Positions 20,153 through 29,712 of a DNA stretch of 29,712 nucleotides are shown here, one piece after another. This DNA is from Pilaira anomala (lineage: Eukaryota; Mucoromycota; Mucoromycetes; Mucorales; Mucoraceae), in NCBI GenBank assembly GCA_025716855.1, contig JAIXMQ010000141.1, positions 1-29,712 on the forward strand, given 5' to 3'. Under the pieces are notes generated by a model. The model was not told the origin of the DNA and made no database searches. It saw only the letters and a program-made list of their open reading frames with translations. The first letter of the stretch is position 1. Each line of letters starts with the position of its first letter. The position numbers and the translations under genes were made by a program.

Positions 20153-20187
<35 letters not shown>
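20098..20187 (-). other. Element B polypurine tract inside a hairpin, preceded by an A33 tract
   Basis: Sense of the element is minus. TAATCTCTTGC (20098-20108, inside the LTR) and GCAAGAGATTA (20143-20153, outside it) are perfect 11-bp inverted repeats, enclosing the LTR terminus and the purine tract TGATGGGGGGCTA (20130-20142 complement). Just upstream in element sense is a run of 33 A (T 20155-20187). Second-strand priming at the G tract is standard for LTR elements; a hairpin holding it is not something I know as standard. Confidence 0.7.
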
Positions 20188-20190
<3 letters not shown>

Positions 20191-20198
20191 TATATTAT

Positions 20199-23100
20199 TT
20201 ATTTCTTAAAACGAGGGCTAGATCGAGTAGGGGTCGTTTGTTTGACAGATTTGGATTTACGAAATGCGTCAGATTGTGATAAGGTAAATGGAGAAAATTT
20301 ACGTTTGGACTGGAAATTATTAGATTTAGATGGATTGTCAATGTCCAAAGGCAAGCGCTCAACCAGTTTACTAATTATACCAGGTTTGTTTGATTTAAGT
20401 ACTGCAGAGCTAGTTGGAGCATTGGTAATTACGAGATTCTTTGGGGGTTTATATTCCTGTCCCAAATGTTTCCAATAATTACGCAAACATTCAACGTCGT
20501 TAAATTGATCAGTAGGGATCCATTCATCCCAATCGCTGCTGTAATTTTTCCAACGAACGAGATATTCAATATTTTTTGGAGAGTCTCTATGATTTAAAAT
20601 GGCTTCAACTTCATAATTTTTAATTTCGTTTCCTTCATCATCAAGAGCGATAACTTCATCGTTAGAAATAATTTTTAATTCAGTGGAAGTATAGCTTCTA
20701 GGCATGATCATTCCAACTGTATCCCTTAGGATATATGAGTTACCTTGAGTTTTACGAATAACAGTATAAGGACCCGTAAAGGTAGGAGAAAGTTGTCCTT
20801 GTTTATCAATACGAACCATGACATGGTCGTGAGGTTTATATTCAACAAGAACATGGCTACTGTTAAATTTAGCATTAGCTAATTCAACTTGTGCTTTAGT
20901 TTTTTCAGTAATAGCAGGAAAAACAATATCATTCATGTAATCAATACTTTTCATAAGCTCTTCATGAGACATAACACGTTTTTCTTCTCCCGGTTTCCTT
21001 TTATCTTCATCTGCTGTGAAACCATAAGTTTCAGGCATACGACGAGCAAAGAATAAAGAAAAAGGGGAAGTATTTAATCTTTTTGATATACGATTATTCA
21101 AGGCTAACTGAACAGCATTGAGATGGAGATCCCAGTGTGCAGCAACACCTTGTGTAGCCTTAGCTAACAATTTCTTCACTGATTGGACAGTACGCTCGGC
21201 TAAACCATTTGCCGAAGCATGGAGGGGTGTAATAAAGCGATCGTCGTAACCTAGGGCGTCAGCCAATTCTTTTGATAAATAACTTTTGAATTCTGTACCA
21301 TTATCAGATTGAACAATGGAAGGAACTCCAATGAGAGCAAATACATCAGCTAAAACCTTAACGATAGTAGCAGTTTTTTTATCAGGTAAAGGACGAAGAA
21401 TACAGAAACGAGTACAAACATCAACAATAACTATAAAGTAAAGATTGTTTGCCTCAGAAATACTCGAAATAGGTCCGCCACAGTCAATTGCTAAATGTTG
21501 ACCAGGAAGGTAACTATAAATATGACGAGCAGGATGATATCCTTTTTTCTGTATATTATGACGCATGCATTCATTACATTTTCTAATAAATTCAACACAC
21601 TCGCCAATTAGGTTTGTCCAGTGTAAACCTTCCTTGTGTAAACGTTTTACCATTTGTTCGGCACCGTAGTGACCGACGTTGTTATGGGCGTCCTTTAAAA
21701 ACTGTGCTCTTTTTTCTTTTGGTGGTGAGAAATAATCTGCACAAATAGTCTGTGCACTTTGTACATAGAATATATTTTTTGTAACAGAATTATCATAATT
21801 AATAATATTACTAGGATCCATAGATTCGCAGTTATTAATAATAAAATTGATAGATTCATTTTGTGCGGAATTATCATGAGAAATTGGGGTACCATCAATA
21901 GAAATGAGGTTAGCATTGAGTTTCTTTTTTATATTTATATAATTAGATGTAGCATGGTTCTTTTTAAAAGAAGTAATGTGCATCTTTTTCTTCAATTCAT
22001 TAAACTTCAAGTCATCTGACTCCTGAGGAAGATAGAGACGAGAAAGCGCGTCAGGTAAGACATTGTCAATACCTTTCACATGTACTACTGAAAAATCATA
22101 GTCCAATAAAATGTCAAGCCATTTTACAATCATACGATTAGCAGATTTCTGACTGAAAACAAAACAAAGTGCTTGATGATCCGTAAATAAAGTAAAACGG
22201 GTACCCCAAACGAACTTATGAAATTGTTTAAGAGCATAAATGAATCCATTTAATTCTCGCATGGAAACAGAATATAACCTTTCATGCTTATTAAACGTAC
22301 GAGACATAAATCCAATATATTTAATTGTTTGTGTTTTTTCGTTATTATCATTAATAGTATCAAAAACTTGATATAATACACACCCGGTCGCAAAATCACT
22401 TGAATCAGTAGCAATACAATAAGGGTGAGAATGATCTGGCTGTGAAAGAACAACATCAGATTGTAATATTTTTTTTAAGGTATCAAAATGTAATTGATGT
22501 GTATTAGTCCATTTAAAAGGACCACTTTTTTTAACATCATGTGATCTTAATGCATCTAAAGGTGCCATTAAGGATGCAGCATTTGGAATATGTTGACGAA
22601 AGAAATTAACAAATCCTAAAAAGGACTGTGCTTGTTTTTGCGTTTTAGGAGGAGGCATGTCATCCAAATTTGTTAATTTTCTTTTATCAATTCTTTTACC
22701 ATTAGCAGAAATAGAGTAACCTAATAGGTAAACAGCCGATTTTGCAAAATGTGATTTTTTAAAGTTTATACGTAAATGATTTTTTGTTAATATTTCCAAA
22801 ACAAGTTTTACATGAAGAAAATGTGCTTGCATGGAGCGACTAGAAATACAAATATCATCAACGAAGCATGTAACATAAGATAAATCTTTAAATAACGTTA
22901 ACATTACTCTGCTGAATAATTGACTAATTACGGAAATTCCAAAAGGAGCACCGCGATACATATACTGTAGGTTATTAGGAGCAGTAAATGTAGTTTTAAT
23001 TTGATCTGCTTCATTGACAGGAAATTGGTTAAATGCTGATTTCAAATCAATTGTTGAAAATACAACACAACCTGACATAGAATTAAATATGTCCGTAATT

Positions 23101-24220
23101 AATGGTAAACTATGGGAGTTTTTTGAAGACTCGTCCAATGCTTCATTTAATTTTCTTGGATCAAGAAGAAGACGGATATTCTTTTTATCCTTGTGTACCG
23201 CTCCATCAACATGATCTTTTTTAAATGTAACTGTCATAGGAAGGTTCCATCCTGAAGGTTTAGCGGGAATAATGATACCATCTTCTAACCACGAATGAAT
23301 AATGTCCATTACTTGAGGTTTTAACGCATATGGAATAGGATATTGTCTTATATTTGCTATGAAACCAGGAGGAGTGGGTAAATGTAACACAGCATCCTCG
23401 ATGGTACACAACTTATTTTTATCCAATTTTTTATTTTTGTAAATGTAAGGTTCAATAGCATTTTGAAAAGCGTATTGCTCTTGATCAGTACCAAAGTTAG
23501 TTACATTAGGTTCATAAGCATTATCATTTTTAGAATTATCAACTAATTCTTTATGTAGATTTTTATGTTTAACAGCAACATTTGTTAAATAAATATTTAG
23601 TTTAGGTAACAAATCTGCGCCAATTAGAATTTTAGTGCTACTTCCTAATACACCATCATCGATAATATCAAAGTAATGATTTATAATAGGATCAACATTA
23701 TCATATTCAACATAAACAGGATCAACTGTTTGTAATCGAGGAATTTCAAATCCACATAGCCATAGAAAGAATTCCAGGTACAGAATGAAATTTAATATTA
23801 TTGTCAATAGCATATTTTTTACTTATTAAACTAACGGTTGCACCAGTATCGATAATACCATATACTTCTTCCTTATTTAAGGTTATGGGAGTAATAGGAG
23901 AAAGACTACTGTTTTTATCAGAAGCGCATGGGTTATCATGTTCACCTACGATATTATTTTTTACCGCATAGATAATTTTATCTAAATTACAAAAAACATT
24001 ATTGGAACTTTTTTCATATTGGTCATTCATATATTTATTGTAAAATTTATCAAATTCGGTATCTGATGATTCAAAATCAGAATTATTATCATTACACAAA
24101 TTTTCATCCAAGGAGGAACGAGTGGTAGCAATGGTAGATGTAGAGGTAGAATTACTATTAGAAGATAATGTATTAAGGTTAATTGTATGATTATTCTTTT
24201 TGTCTTCTTCAATATTTTTT
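20199..24220 (-). pseudogene. Element B protease, RT, RNase H, integrase and chromodomain, with a frameshift in protease
   Basis: Protease starts in a frame -1 to gag, with a Ser/Thr/Asn-rich lead and IDTGATVSLIS (about 23850). Near 23750-23765 the frame slips and continues in an uninterrupted 1204-codon frame: ILIGADLL (end of protease), RT with D256 (STIDLK) and FVDD 317-320, RNase H with D470, E520 and D545, IN zinc residues H710, H715, C746, C749, catalytic D777, D837 and E873 (35 residues between the last two), a GPYTVIR C-terminal barrel, and a chromodomain at about 1067-1115 (VEAILNHR, YLVRWKNY, DEWIPT). A basic Ser-rich tail ends at 20199. Chromodomains bind methylated histone H3 and steer integration to heterochromatin in known chromoviruses; that role here is inferred. 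Pol downstream of the slip looks intact. Confidence 0.95.
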
Positions 24221-25590
24221 TAAATGTATTATTTTCCGTTAAGTTTTTATTGCTACTTACAAAATTTTTAGCTTGGCTGTTTCTGTTTTTATAAAACTGA
24301 ATTTTTGCTTCGCAGTTGTTTCCATGATTAAAATCATATTTAGCAACCTTGCAATAGGTACAGAGACCTTTTCTTCTAAGATGACTGAAACTAGCATGCT
24401 TTGAAGCATTGGTTGATAAAGGTCCAGAAGGAGTAAAGGAGAGGAAGTGGAGGAATCTTTTTCATCTTCAGCCTTTCTTTTTTTACTATTAATTTTTTGA
24501 TTATTCATGGTAGTTAGAATTTCTTCGATTGCTGCTACATGTCCAGAAATAATTTGTTCAAACGTAGACCAACTGACAGGGGCATGATGCACTTTCAAAT
24601 CAGATGCCAAAGAAGGATTATCAATTCTGTGAACGTTACGCAAAATACTACTGATTTTATCCTGTACTTGTTTAGGAAACATTTAATAAATACGTAAACC
24701 AATAAAACGTTATCTGTACGATTGACTTTGGATTTAATCACGAGCATTCGGAATCTTTCCATACACAAGATAAATGATTCGTTTTCGTCATAACAAAACG
24801 TAACCAAACTAGAGATAAGTGAGTGAACACTTGCTTGGGAGGCAAGGTCAAAACGTTGTTTCAAAAGTTCCTTTGCTGAATTCCAAGAAGTTTTTTGTGA
24901 ATTTTTTAAATTTACTGTAAACCAAGAATAATATTTAGGAGATTGTTCAAAGGAAATTTCAAGATAATACAACCAGTGTTGATCGATGTTTACAGAGTTG
25001 GCCGAGAAAAGTCTTTCAAATTGTAAAAGAAAGGTAGTCAAGGAGAGTTCTTCTGATTTAACCGTATTATTATTCAACACATTAAAAATAGGTACATCCT
25101 TAGTTAAAATAGATTGCTTATTATCATTTGCAGATCTATTATTTTCTTTTGACTGTTGGTTCAAGATTGATTCAATTTGGGCTTTAGCGGAATCTTGTGC
25201 CTTTACAACAAGAGCAAATTTACGTTCTAATGCCATCATTTTAGGATTAGTTTCATCAATTATACCTTGTTGGAAAAAATCAATTCTTTCATCATTCAAA
25301 GTAATAATCAAATTAGTAAGTTTGTCTAGTTGTTGTGTCAACTTTAACAAATTTGAGCAATCTTCAACCTTGGTATTAGATGCATTTTTTATATTATTGT
25401 TTAAACTAACTTCGCCCATTTCCACATCAACGTTAGAGGATGCTTCATGAGATAAATCCGTGGATTCAGAAGAAGTATATATATTATTATTATTATTATT
25501 AGCTAAGTCCAAGTTGGTTAATCCAGTAGCAACAGCACTGAATTGACCTTCTTCAGAAGAAGCAGAATTATCATAAGTTGAATTCATCAT
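24027..25590 (-). pseudogene. Element B gag with two frameshifts
   Basis: The ATG at 25590 lies only six bases (all T in sense) inside the LTR, so there is almost no leader. The N-terminus is Asn/Ser-rich. A long helical segment follows (LLKLTQQLDKLTNLI...), and a capsid-like core (FLLQFERLF, YYSWFTVNL, LLKQRF, F..CMERFRMLV). At about 24680-24695 the frame slips into ...FPKQVQDKISSILRNV; it slips again near 24430. In the third frame a zinc knuckle CTYCKVAKYDFNHGNNC is seen (about 24357-24307). That frame reaches an A7 run (T7 at 24215-24221), where the protease frame begins at -1. Gag is less like A and C than those are to each other. Confidence 0.85.
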
Positions 25591-25596
25591 AAAAAA

Positions 25597-25883
25597 TGAG
25601 ATATTATCTTGTAATTTAATAAAAATGGGAAAAAGACTTAAAATATGATGAGACTTCTTTATGATCTTTATTTAGTTAAAAAACAAGAGAGGGAACAAAA
25701 TAACTGCTGGAGTTAAACTACCTTTTATACCAAGATAATATCAGTTGAGTTTCTATTTATGGAGGACTGCTTGTAATATTGACAAGCAGTAATTGGTTGA
25801 TTGTGCTTTTATTAATATAGCGATAGCTATATTATTTATTTTATGAAAGAGTAATCTCTTGCGAGAAACAGGTAAATACCACA
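25597..25883 (-). repeat. 5' LTR of element B (287 bp)
   Basis: Same TGAGATATTATC...AATACCACA boundaries as the left copy. Gag begins six bases away on its inner side. The outer side abuts TACCT (25884-25888), the second copy of the target duplication. Confidence 0.96.
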
Positions 25884-25888
25884 TACCT

Positions 25889-27470
25889 TTTATAAAAAAG
25901 CTATCAAACAACATATACAGCAATGCTCAAACGACTCGAAAGTTCTTAAGAACTTACCACGTTCATTAACTACTGGAAGTAACAATGTACCCATAAACAA
26001 AGCTATACGTGAAAATAAGTCGACGTCTAAAAACGTGCCTCTTGTTAACAGTGCTTTACAATATGCTGATTATATTACACCTCCAAAAAAAGAACGTGAT
26101 GACATTATCAATCGAGCACACTTTCATGGCCACTTTGGTATCAAAGCAGTTGAGAATACAATCCATAGAGATTACAACATGCACTGGACCAACATGAGAG
26201 ACGACATACAGAGAATTATCTTTACATGTGACGCTTGCTCCCACTTTAATATTGCTAAAGTTGGTTACCATCCTTTTAGATCTGTTTTACCTGATCAACC
26301 TTTAGACCATTGGAGTCTAGATCTTGGTACGTTTAACACTACATCTGCTTCAGGAAACAACTATATGTTAGTTATGGTTGATCACTTCAGTCGATTTACT
26401 ATTCTTCGTGCACTTCCTGATAAATCTAGTTTGACTATCGCAAAAGAATTATTAAACATATTTTGTTTGTTCTCTTTTCCACGCGTACTCTCACATGATA
26501 ACGGTAGCGAGTCTATTAATGAAATTGTATCACAACTCGTTCTTTTAAGTGGAATTGATCGACGTTTATCTTTACCATATACACCACAAGGAAATTCCGT
26601 TTGCGAACGATTTGTTGGTATCGCCAAAACAAGTATTATTAAAATGCTTAACGGTAAACATGATGATTGGGATTTATATCTCAATGGGGTACAGCTTGCT
26701 ATGAATATTAAGTATTCTAAGTTACATAAGTCTCGTCCTTTTCAATTGTTTTCAATAGACAACCTAACGGTTTTGAAGATTATTCTAAAGTTGAACATAC
26801 ACTAAGTACTGAAAAAGCTGACACTAAACTTATTGACGATCGTCTTGCATTTGCTCAACAAGTTGTTATTCCTGAAATATCTAAACTTATAAAAGCTACA
26901 CAGGACTACGATCATGCGAAGTTTGCGAAAACACATAAAATCATTGAGAATATGTATCCTATTGGAAGTACTGTCATGATCTTGAATGTACGCCGTAATT
27001 CAAAACTTCAAGAACGATATTCTGGACCCTTTTATGTTAAAGGATACACAAAGAATAAAGCTTATATCTTGACTGATCCACAGGGAAATCTTTTATCTAG
27101 AGATGTACCTACTCAACAGATAAAGCTTATTACTGCAAATACAGCTTCCCAAAATGTTACCAAAGAAGGTCATTTTGAAGTACAAGCTATTGTTGGACAT
27201 CGCGGTACACCCGGTAATTACAAGTATTTAGTACATTGGCTTGGATATAACAATCCTGAAGATCATACATGGCAAACAGAACAAGATTTTGATTCTAAAA
27301 TGCACATTGAACTTTATTGGGATCGTCGTAATTCAGGCAGCACAAATAATAAAACTTTACCTGCTTCAGTCAATAACACTATACGTAAACGTGGTACTCG
27401 TGATAGACACAGCAATAAAAATGCTAAAATTATTCAAAGATCACAGAGAAGTTCTAAAAATAGAAACTAA
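25889..27470 (+). pseudogene. Element A pol, second part: integrase and chromodomain
   Basis: Continues A's pol frame across the element B insertion, then linker, then integrase. Numbering from the codon at 26035: zinc His in HFHGHFG (about residues 29-33), C65 and C68 (FTCDACSH), catalytic D96 (WSLDLG), D155 (LSHDNGS) and E191 (SVCERF), 35 residues between the last two. At 26749-26752 a T run (TTTT) is one base short relative to the expected RPFQLFF.. motif, and the frame moves. The rest continues to a TAA at 27468-27470: a YPIGSTVMILN barrel and a chromodomain at about 27172-27320 (VQAIVGHRG, YLVHWLGY, HTWQTEQDF). A basic tail follows. This is the second of two small lesions in A's pol. Confidence 0.93.
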
Positions 27471-27781
27471 CTCTTACGGTAAACAATGTCAATCCTTTTC
27501 CCAACTTTTACTTTTATCCAGTTCTTGGTTTTTTACTTTAAATACAGACATATTTCTATATGGGTTTTTACTGGTACACATTACTACTACGATCGCACTG
27601 ACACTTTGTCATACAATTGTACCGTCATTACATATTACAAGTTTTATACTTATACAATATATGGCATACCTTCATACTCGTACATATTAACAAGTTTTAA
27701 GCTTATACAATATGTTACATCTCTGCACTTACTTATGCTTCATAATAATCACACATTAGTCTTTACGTAGAAGGAGGGCAA
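27471..27781 (+). other. Element A 3' untranslated region and polypurine tract
   Basis: No gene; small frames here are accidental. A 24-bp phrase ACAAGTTTTA-(TA/AG)-CTTATACAATAT occurs twice (27637-27660 and 27690-27713). The stretch ends GTAGAAGGAGGGCAATGA directly before the LTR, the expected polypurine tract (AGAAGGAGGGC, about 27770-27777). Confidence 0.75.
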
Positions 27782-28583
27782 TGATGTGATCGACACATAA
27801 TGTGGTGAATCCACAATAGTAAATATGGTAGATCTAAATCATAGCCAATAAAATTGAGCATGCTTAAATAAACTATCGTAAATTTACAATGGATAAATAA
27901 ATAATTCCTTCCAAGCATATATGATTCGCTTGGATATTATATTCAAATGGATAAACATAAACTATCTTTAAAAATACACATCCTTCAATCATATCAATTG
28001 AATGAATGGTATAATAATTATCATGACAATATTATATATATAAAAGCCTAAACCATCTACCGACATTATTAGTATAAATAGGATACATTATTTAGACAAC
28101 ATAGAATAACTGAATCTTTATTTTTATAATAAAACCTACCCCGAAAGGAACTCTAAATATACTTTTATATCTACTGTTTTTTTTACTACTTTTTTTCCGC
28201 AAGAAATATTCTCCAAATTAGAGCCTATTTCTTCACACATAATACATGTATTAATTACATAAGCTATGAAGATCACATTTTAATATCCGTCTGACTAATG
28301 TATAATTATGTTGTCAAATATATCAGCCAATGAGAACCGATCTAGAAATGGCATAATAATTTGTAGATCTGGTATTTAGCATTGTTGTGCAAGATTACTT
28401 TAAAGATGTATTATGGTATCATCCTGTAAGATGAACAATTACGACTCAGTTTTCAAAACATATATAAACACACACATTTTTTATAAACAATAAATTATCT
28501 TATTTTGCGTCTGATTACTTTTTGTACCTTTCACTTTTTATTTTTTTATATTTCAATCTATTTCTAATAGCTTGATCTCATCA
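27782..28583 (+). repeat. 3' LTR of element A, enlarged to 802 bp by an insert
   Basis: Starts TGATGTGATCG as the 5' LTR does and ends GATCTCATCA. Its first 20 bases and last 340 match the 360-bp 5' LTR except for one base. A 442-bp addition (insert plus duplicated site) splits it near its start. The GTCAT target duplication follows at 28584-28588. Confidence 0.96.
27801..28235. mobile_element. 435-bp insert in the 3' LTR of element A, possibly a solo LTR
   Basis: An insertion is certain by comparison with the uninterrupted 5' LTR. The 9-mer ACACATAAT occurs at both junctions (27793-27801 and 28235-28243). With TG...CA ends (TGTGGTGAAT...ATTTCTTCA) the flanking duplication would be 7 bp, longer than the usual 4-6 of LTR elements. 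The start TGTGG..TGAAT..CCACA is palindromic, and inside are a TATATATATAAAAG box (about 28035) and an AATAAAA signal (about 28128), which suit an LTR. No terminal inverted repeat supports a DNA transposon. Type is uncertain; the insertion itself is not. Confidence 0.6.
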
Positions 28584-29712
28584 GTCATACCAGAACTTCT
28601 CACCATAATTGTACCGAGAATAGAAATAATCGAATTCGTGAAACTGATAATGTCGAACAAACGTCAACTACACGTAACTTTGCAAGTCAAATTCAGAACG
28701 AAGAAAACCTAGAACGTCAAGACATTGGTAGTATGGACGCAATTTGTTCTTATTGCAATGCAAATATGTGGATGGTTGAAAAAAAACGGGATAGTACTTT
28801 GAGTAGCCCCAAATTTCAAATTTGTTGCGCTAATGGTAAGAGTATTCTTAACCCATTGAAGCCAACAATTCCCGAGGTTGTAGCGAACCTTTTGAGAAAT
28901 AATGATGTGGTTAGTAGAGATTTTAAGGATAAGATTAGAACTTACAATTCGGCTTTAAGCTTTACATCAATGAATGCCAATCTAGATCATTCGGTTGCCA
29001 ACTCAAGTGTAGGTGCTTATGCATACCGTATCCATGGCACTGTGTATCGCCTTATGAGTAATTCTCTTACACCTAATCGAAATGAAAGACAACAACCTAA
29101 ATTTGCCCAGATTTACATTTTTGATTCCGAGAATGAGCTTCAAAACAGAATGAACGTAGCTGCAAATAGTAATGTGTCAGAAGCAACTATGCTGAGTCTA
29201 CAACAAATGATGCATGGAGTAAATCCATTCGTGAGATACTTTAAGACAATGGCAGATGTGTCAGCTGAGCAGCAACAGAGTGATCCCAGTAGTAATAGAT
29301 CGAATGGAGTGGTAGATGGCATAAGCAATATCCGAATGGTGTTTAGATCAGAAAATACACCGGATCCCAGACGTTACAATCAGCATACGGCACCAGAAAT
29401 TGGGGTTTTAATTATTGGTGGTTCTGATAATGAAGAAGATAGTGACTTTGAGCCAAGCAATCGAGATGATATTATTATAAGATTGAAGGATGATGGTAAT
29501 AAGGGAATAAATATTTGAGTAGAATTAAAGAAATCAATCAATTCTATGATCCACTTCAATAATATGTTTTGATGTTCCCTCATGGTGATCCTGGATGGAA
29601 TACTGGTGTAAGATCAGCCTCTTATGATATGGATCAATTGAATATAAATAACCCAGATGATCCAGTTGTCGTATCTGCCCATGAAAACGCATCCAACAAA
29701 ATTTCGACTATG
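28584..29712 (+). pseudogene. Helitron Rep/helicase gene, resumed: N-terminal Helitron domain (continues beyond window)
   Basis: After the second GTCAT the frame continues from 14800-15159 and completes the third zinc knuckle (H at x4 spacing, then HNC). A second Cys module CSYCNANMWMVE...FQICC (about 28745-28830) is typical of Helitron proteins, followed by FTSMNANLD, AYAYRIHGTVYR, PKFAQIYIFDSENELQNRM. This is the Helitron helicase-like N-terminal region, upstream of the HUH Rep nuclease, which would lie past 29712. Lesions: a frameshift near 29500 (the original frame stops at 29516-29518), and a TAA at 29557-29559 within YDPLQ-YVLMFPHGD in the continuing frame. Both suggest an old, dead copy, unlike element A inside it. 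Confidence 0.88.

Larger units (their letters stand above)
19842..25883 (-). mobile_element. Ty3/gypsy chromovirus B, full length, inserted in element A pol
   Basis: Minus-strand LTR retrotransposon of 6042 bp with two LTRs, gag, pro, RT, RNase H, IN and chromodomain. The target duplication TACCT is at 19837-19841 and 25884-25888, and A's pol frame is continuous across it. Gag and protease carry frameshifts, so it looks defective. The LTRs differ from each other by six substitutions and one indel, more than the two LTRs of the host element A. Confidence 0.97.
15160..28583 (+). mobile_element. Ty3/gypsy chromovirus A, inserted in the Helitron gene and itself hit three times
   Basis: LTR retrotransposon with gag-pro-RT-RNaseH-IN-chromodomain order. 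Its 5-bp target duplication GTCAT lies at 15155-15159 and 28584-28588. Both LTRs start TGATGTGATC and end GATCTCATCA. It carries a 419-bp insert in gag, element B between RNase H and IN, and a 435-bp insert in its 3' LTR. Without them it would be roughly 6.5 kb. The LTRs differ at one of 360 positions, which implies recent insertion, but two pol frameshifts (about 18610 and 26749-26752) stop it from being intact as read. Confidence 0.96.

Noticed and set aside
20155..20187. T33 run considered as the poly(A) end of a LINE or SINE on the minus strand
   Set aside because: It lies inside element B between the pol stop and the polypurine tract, not at an insertion edge.
27241..27770. Two overlapping open frames after the element A chromodomain
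   Set aside because: The first is out of frame with the chromodomain that it overlaps; the second is aromatic-rich by composition in the 3' untranslated part.
1..29712. tRNA, rRNA, riboswitch, defence-system or biosynthetic cluster signals
   Set aside because: None seen. GTTCGA at about 9142 lacks the rest of a tRNA, and no host enzyme families were recognised; the interest here is in transposon structure.

Overview
KIND OF DNA. This is a eukaryotic, AT-rich, repeat-dominated stretch, almost certainly fungal. An early-diverging lineage such as Mucoromycota is my best guess. The guess rests on AT richness, short introns of 58-89 nt, chromodomain-bearing Ty3/gypsy elements, a BED-like hAT and a Helitron together; it is inference, not proof. 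I see no confident host gene, tRNA, rRNA, CRISPR array or prokaryotic operon. Nearly every supported coding region belongs to a transposable element (TE), and nearly all carry stops or frameshifts.

LAYOUT. 1-2396: AT-rich, homopolymer-rich DNA with one weak spliced-gene candidate (minus, 323-690) and a palindromic TACTGA/TCAGTA repeat field. 2397-5759: 3' part of an old Ty3/gypsy element on + (element G: RT, RNase H, integrase), ending in a polypurine tract and a 97-bp LTR. 5760-7385: start of a second Ty3/gypsy on - (element C: gag, leader, 493-bp LTR), cut exactly at the G LTR. 8168-8933: large imperfect foldback. 9178-14117: complete-looking hAT element (TIRs, perfect 8-bp TSD ATCTCTAT, three-exon transposase with a nonsense codon and a frameshift). 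14239-14675: 53-bp GC-rich minisatellite.

THE NEST. From 14800 to the window end lies a Helitron gene split by nested insertions. Its zinc-knuckle N-terminus (14800-15159) resumes in frame at 28589. Between the halves sits Ty3/gypsy chromovirus A (15160-28583; 5-bp TSD GTCAT; LTRs differing at 1 of 360 sites). A has itself been hit three times: a 419-bp solo-LTR-like insert in gag (15738-16156, TSD GGTAA), a whole chromovirus B on the minus strand between RNase H and integrase (19842-25883, TSD TACCT), and a 435-bp insert in its 3' LTR (27801-28235, flanked by a 9-bp repeat). Each hit in A's coding region leaves the frame continuous across the junction. A also has two small frameshifts in pol; B has frameshifts in gag and protease.

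HOW IT FITS TOGETHER. The order is Helitron, then A, then B and the two short inserts. LTR divergence contradicts it: B, necessarily younger than A, has LTRs differing at 6 bases plus 1 indel in about 288, against 1 in 360 for A. That clock inversion, an unusual poly-T stretch instead of a tRNA-type primer-binding site shared by A, B and C, and the hairpin at B's 3' LTR boundary are the points most worth a second look.
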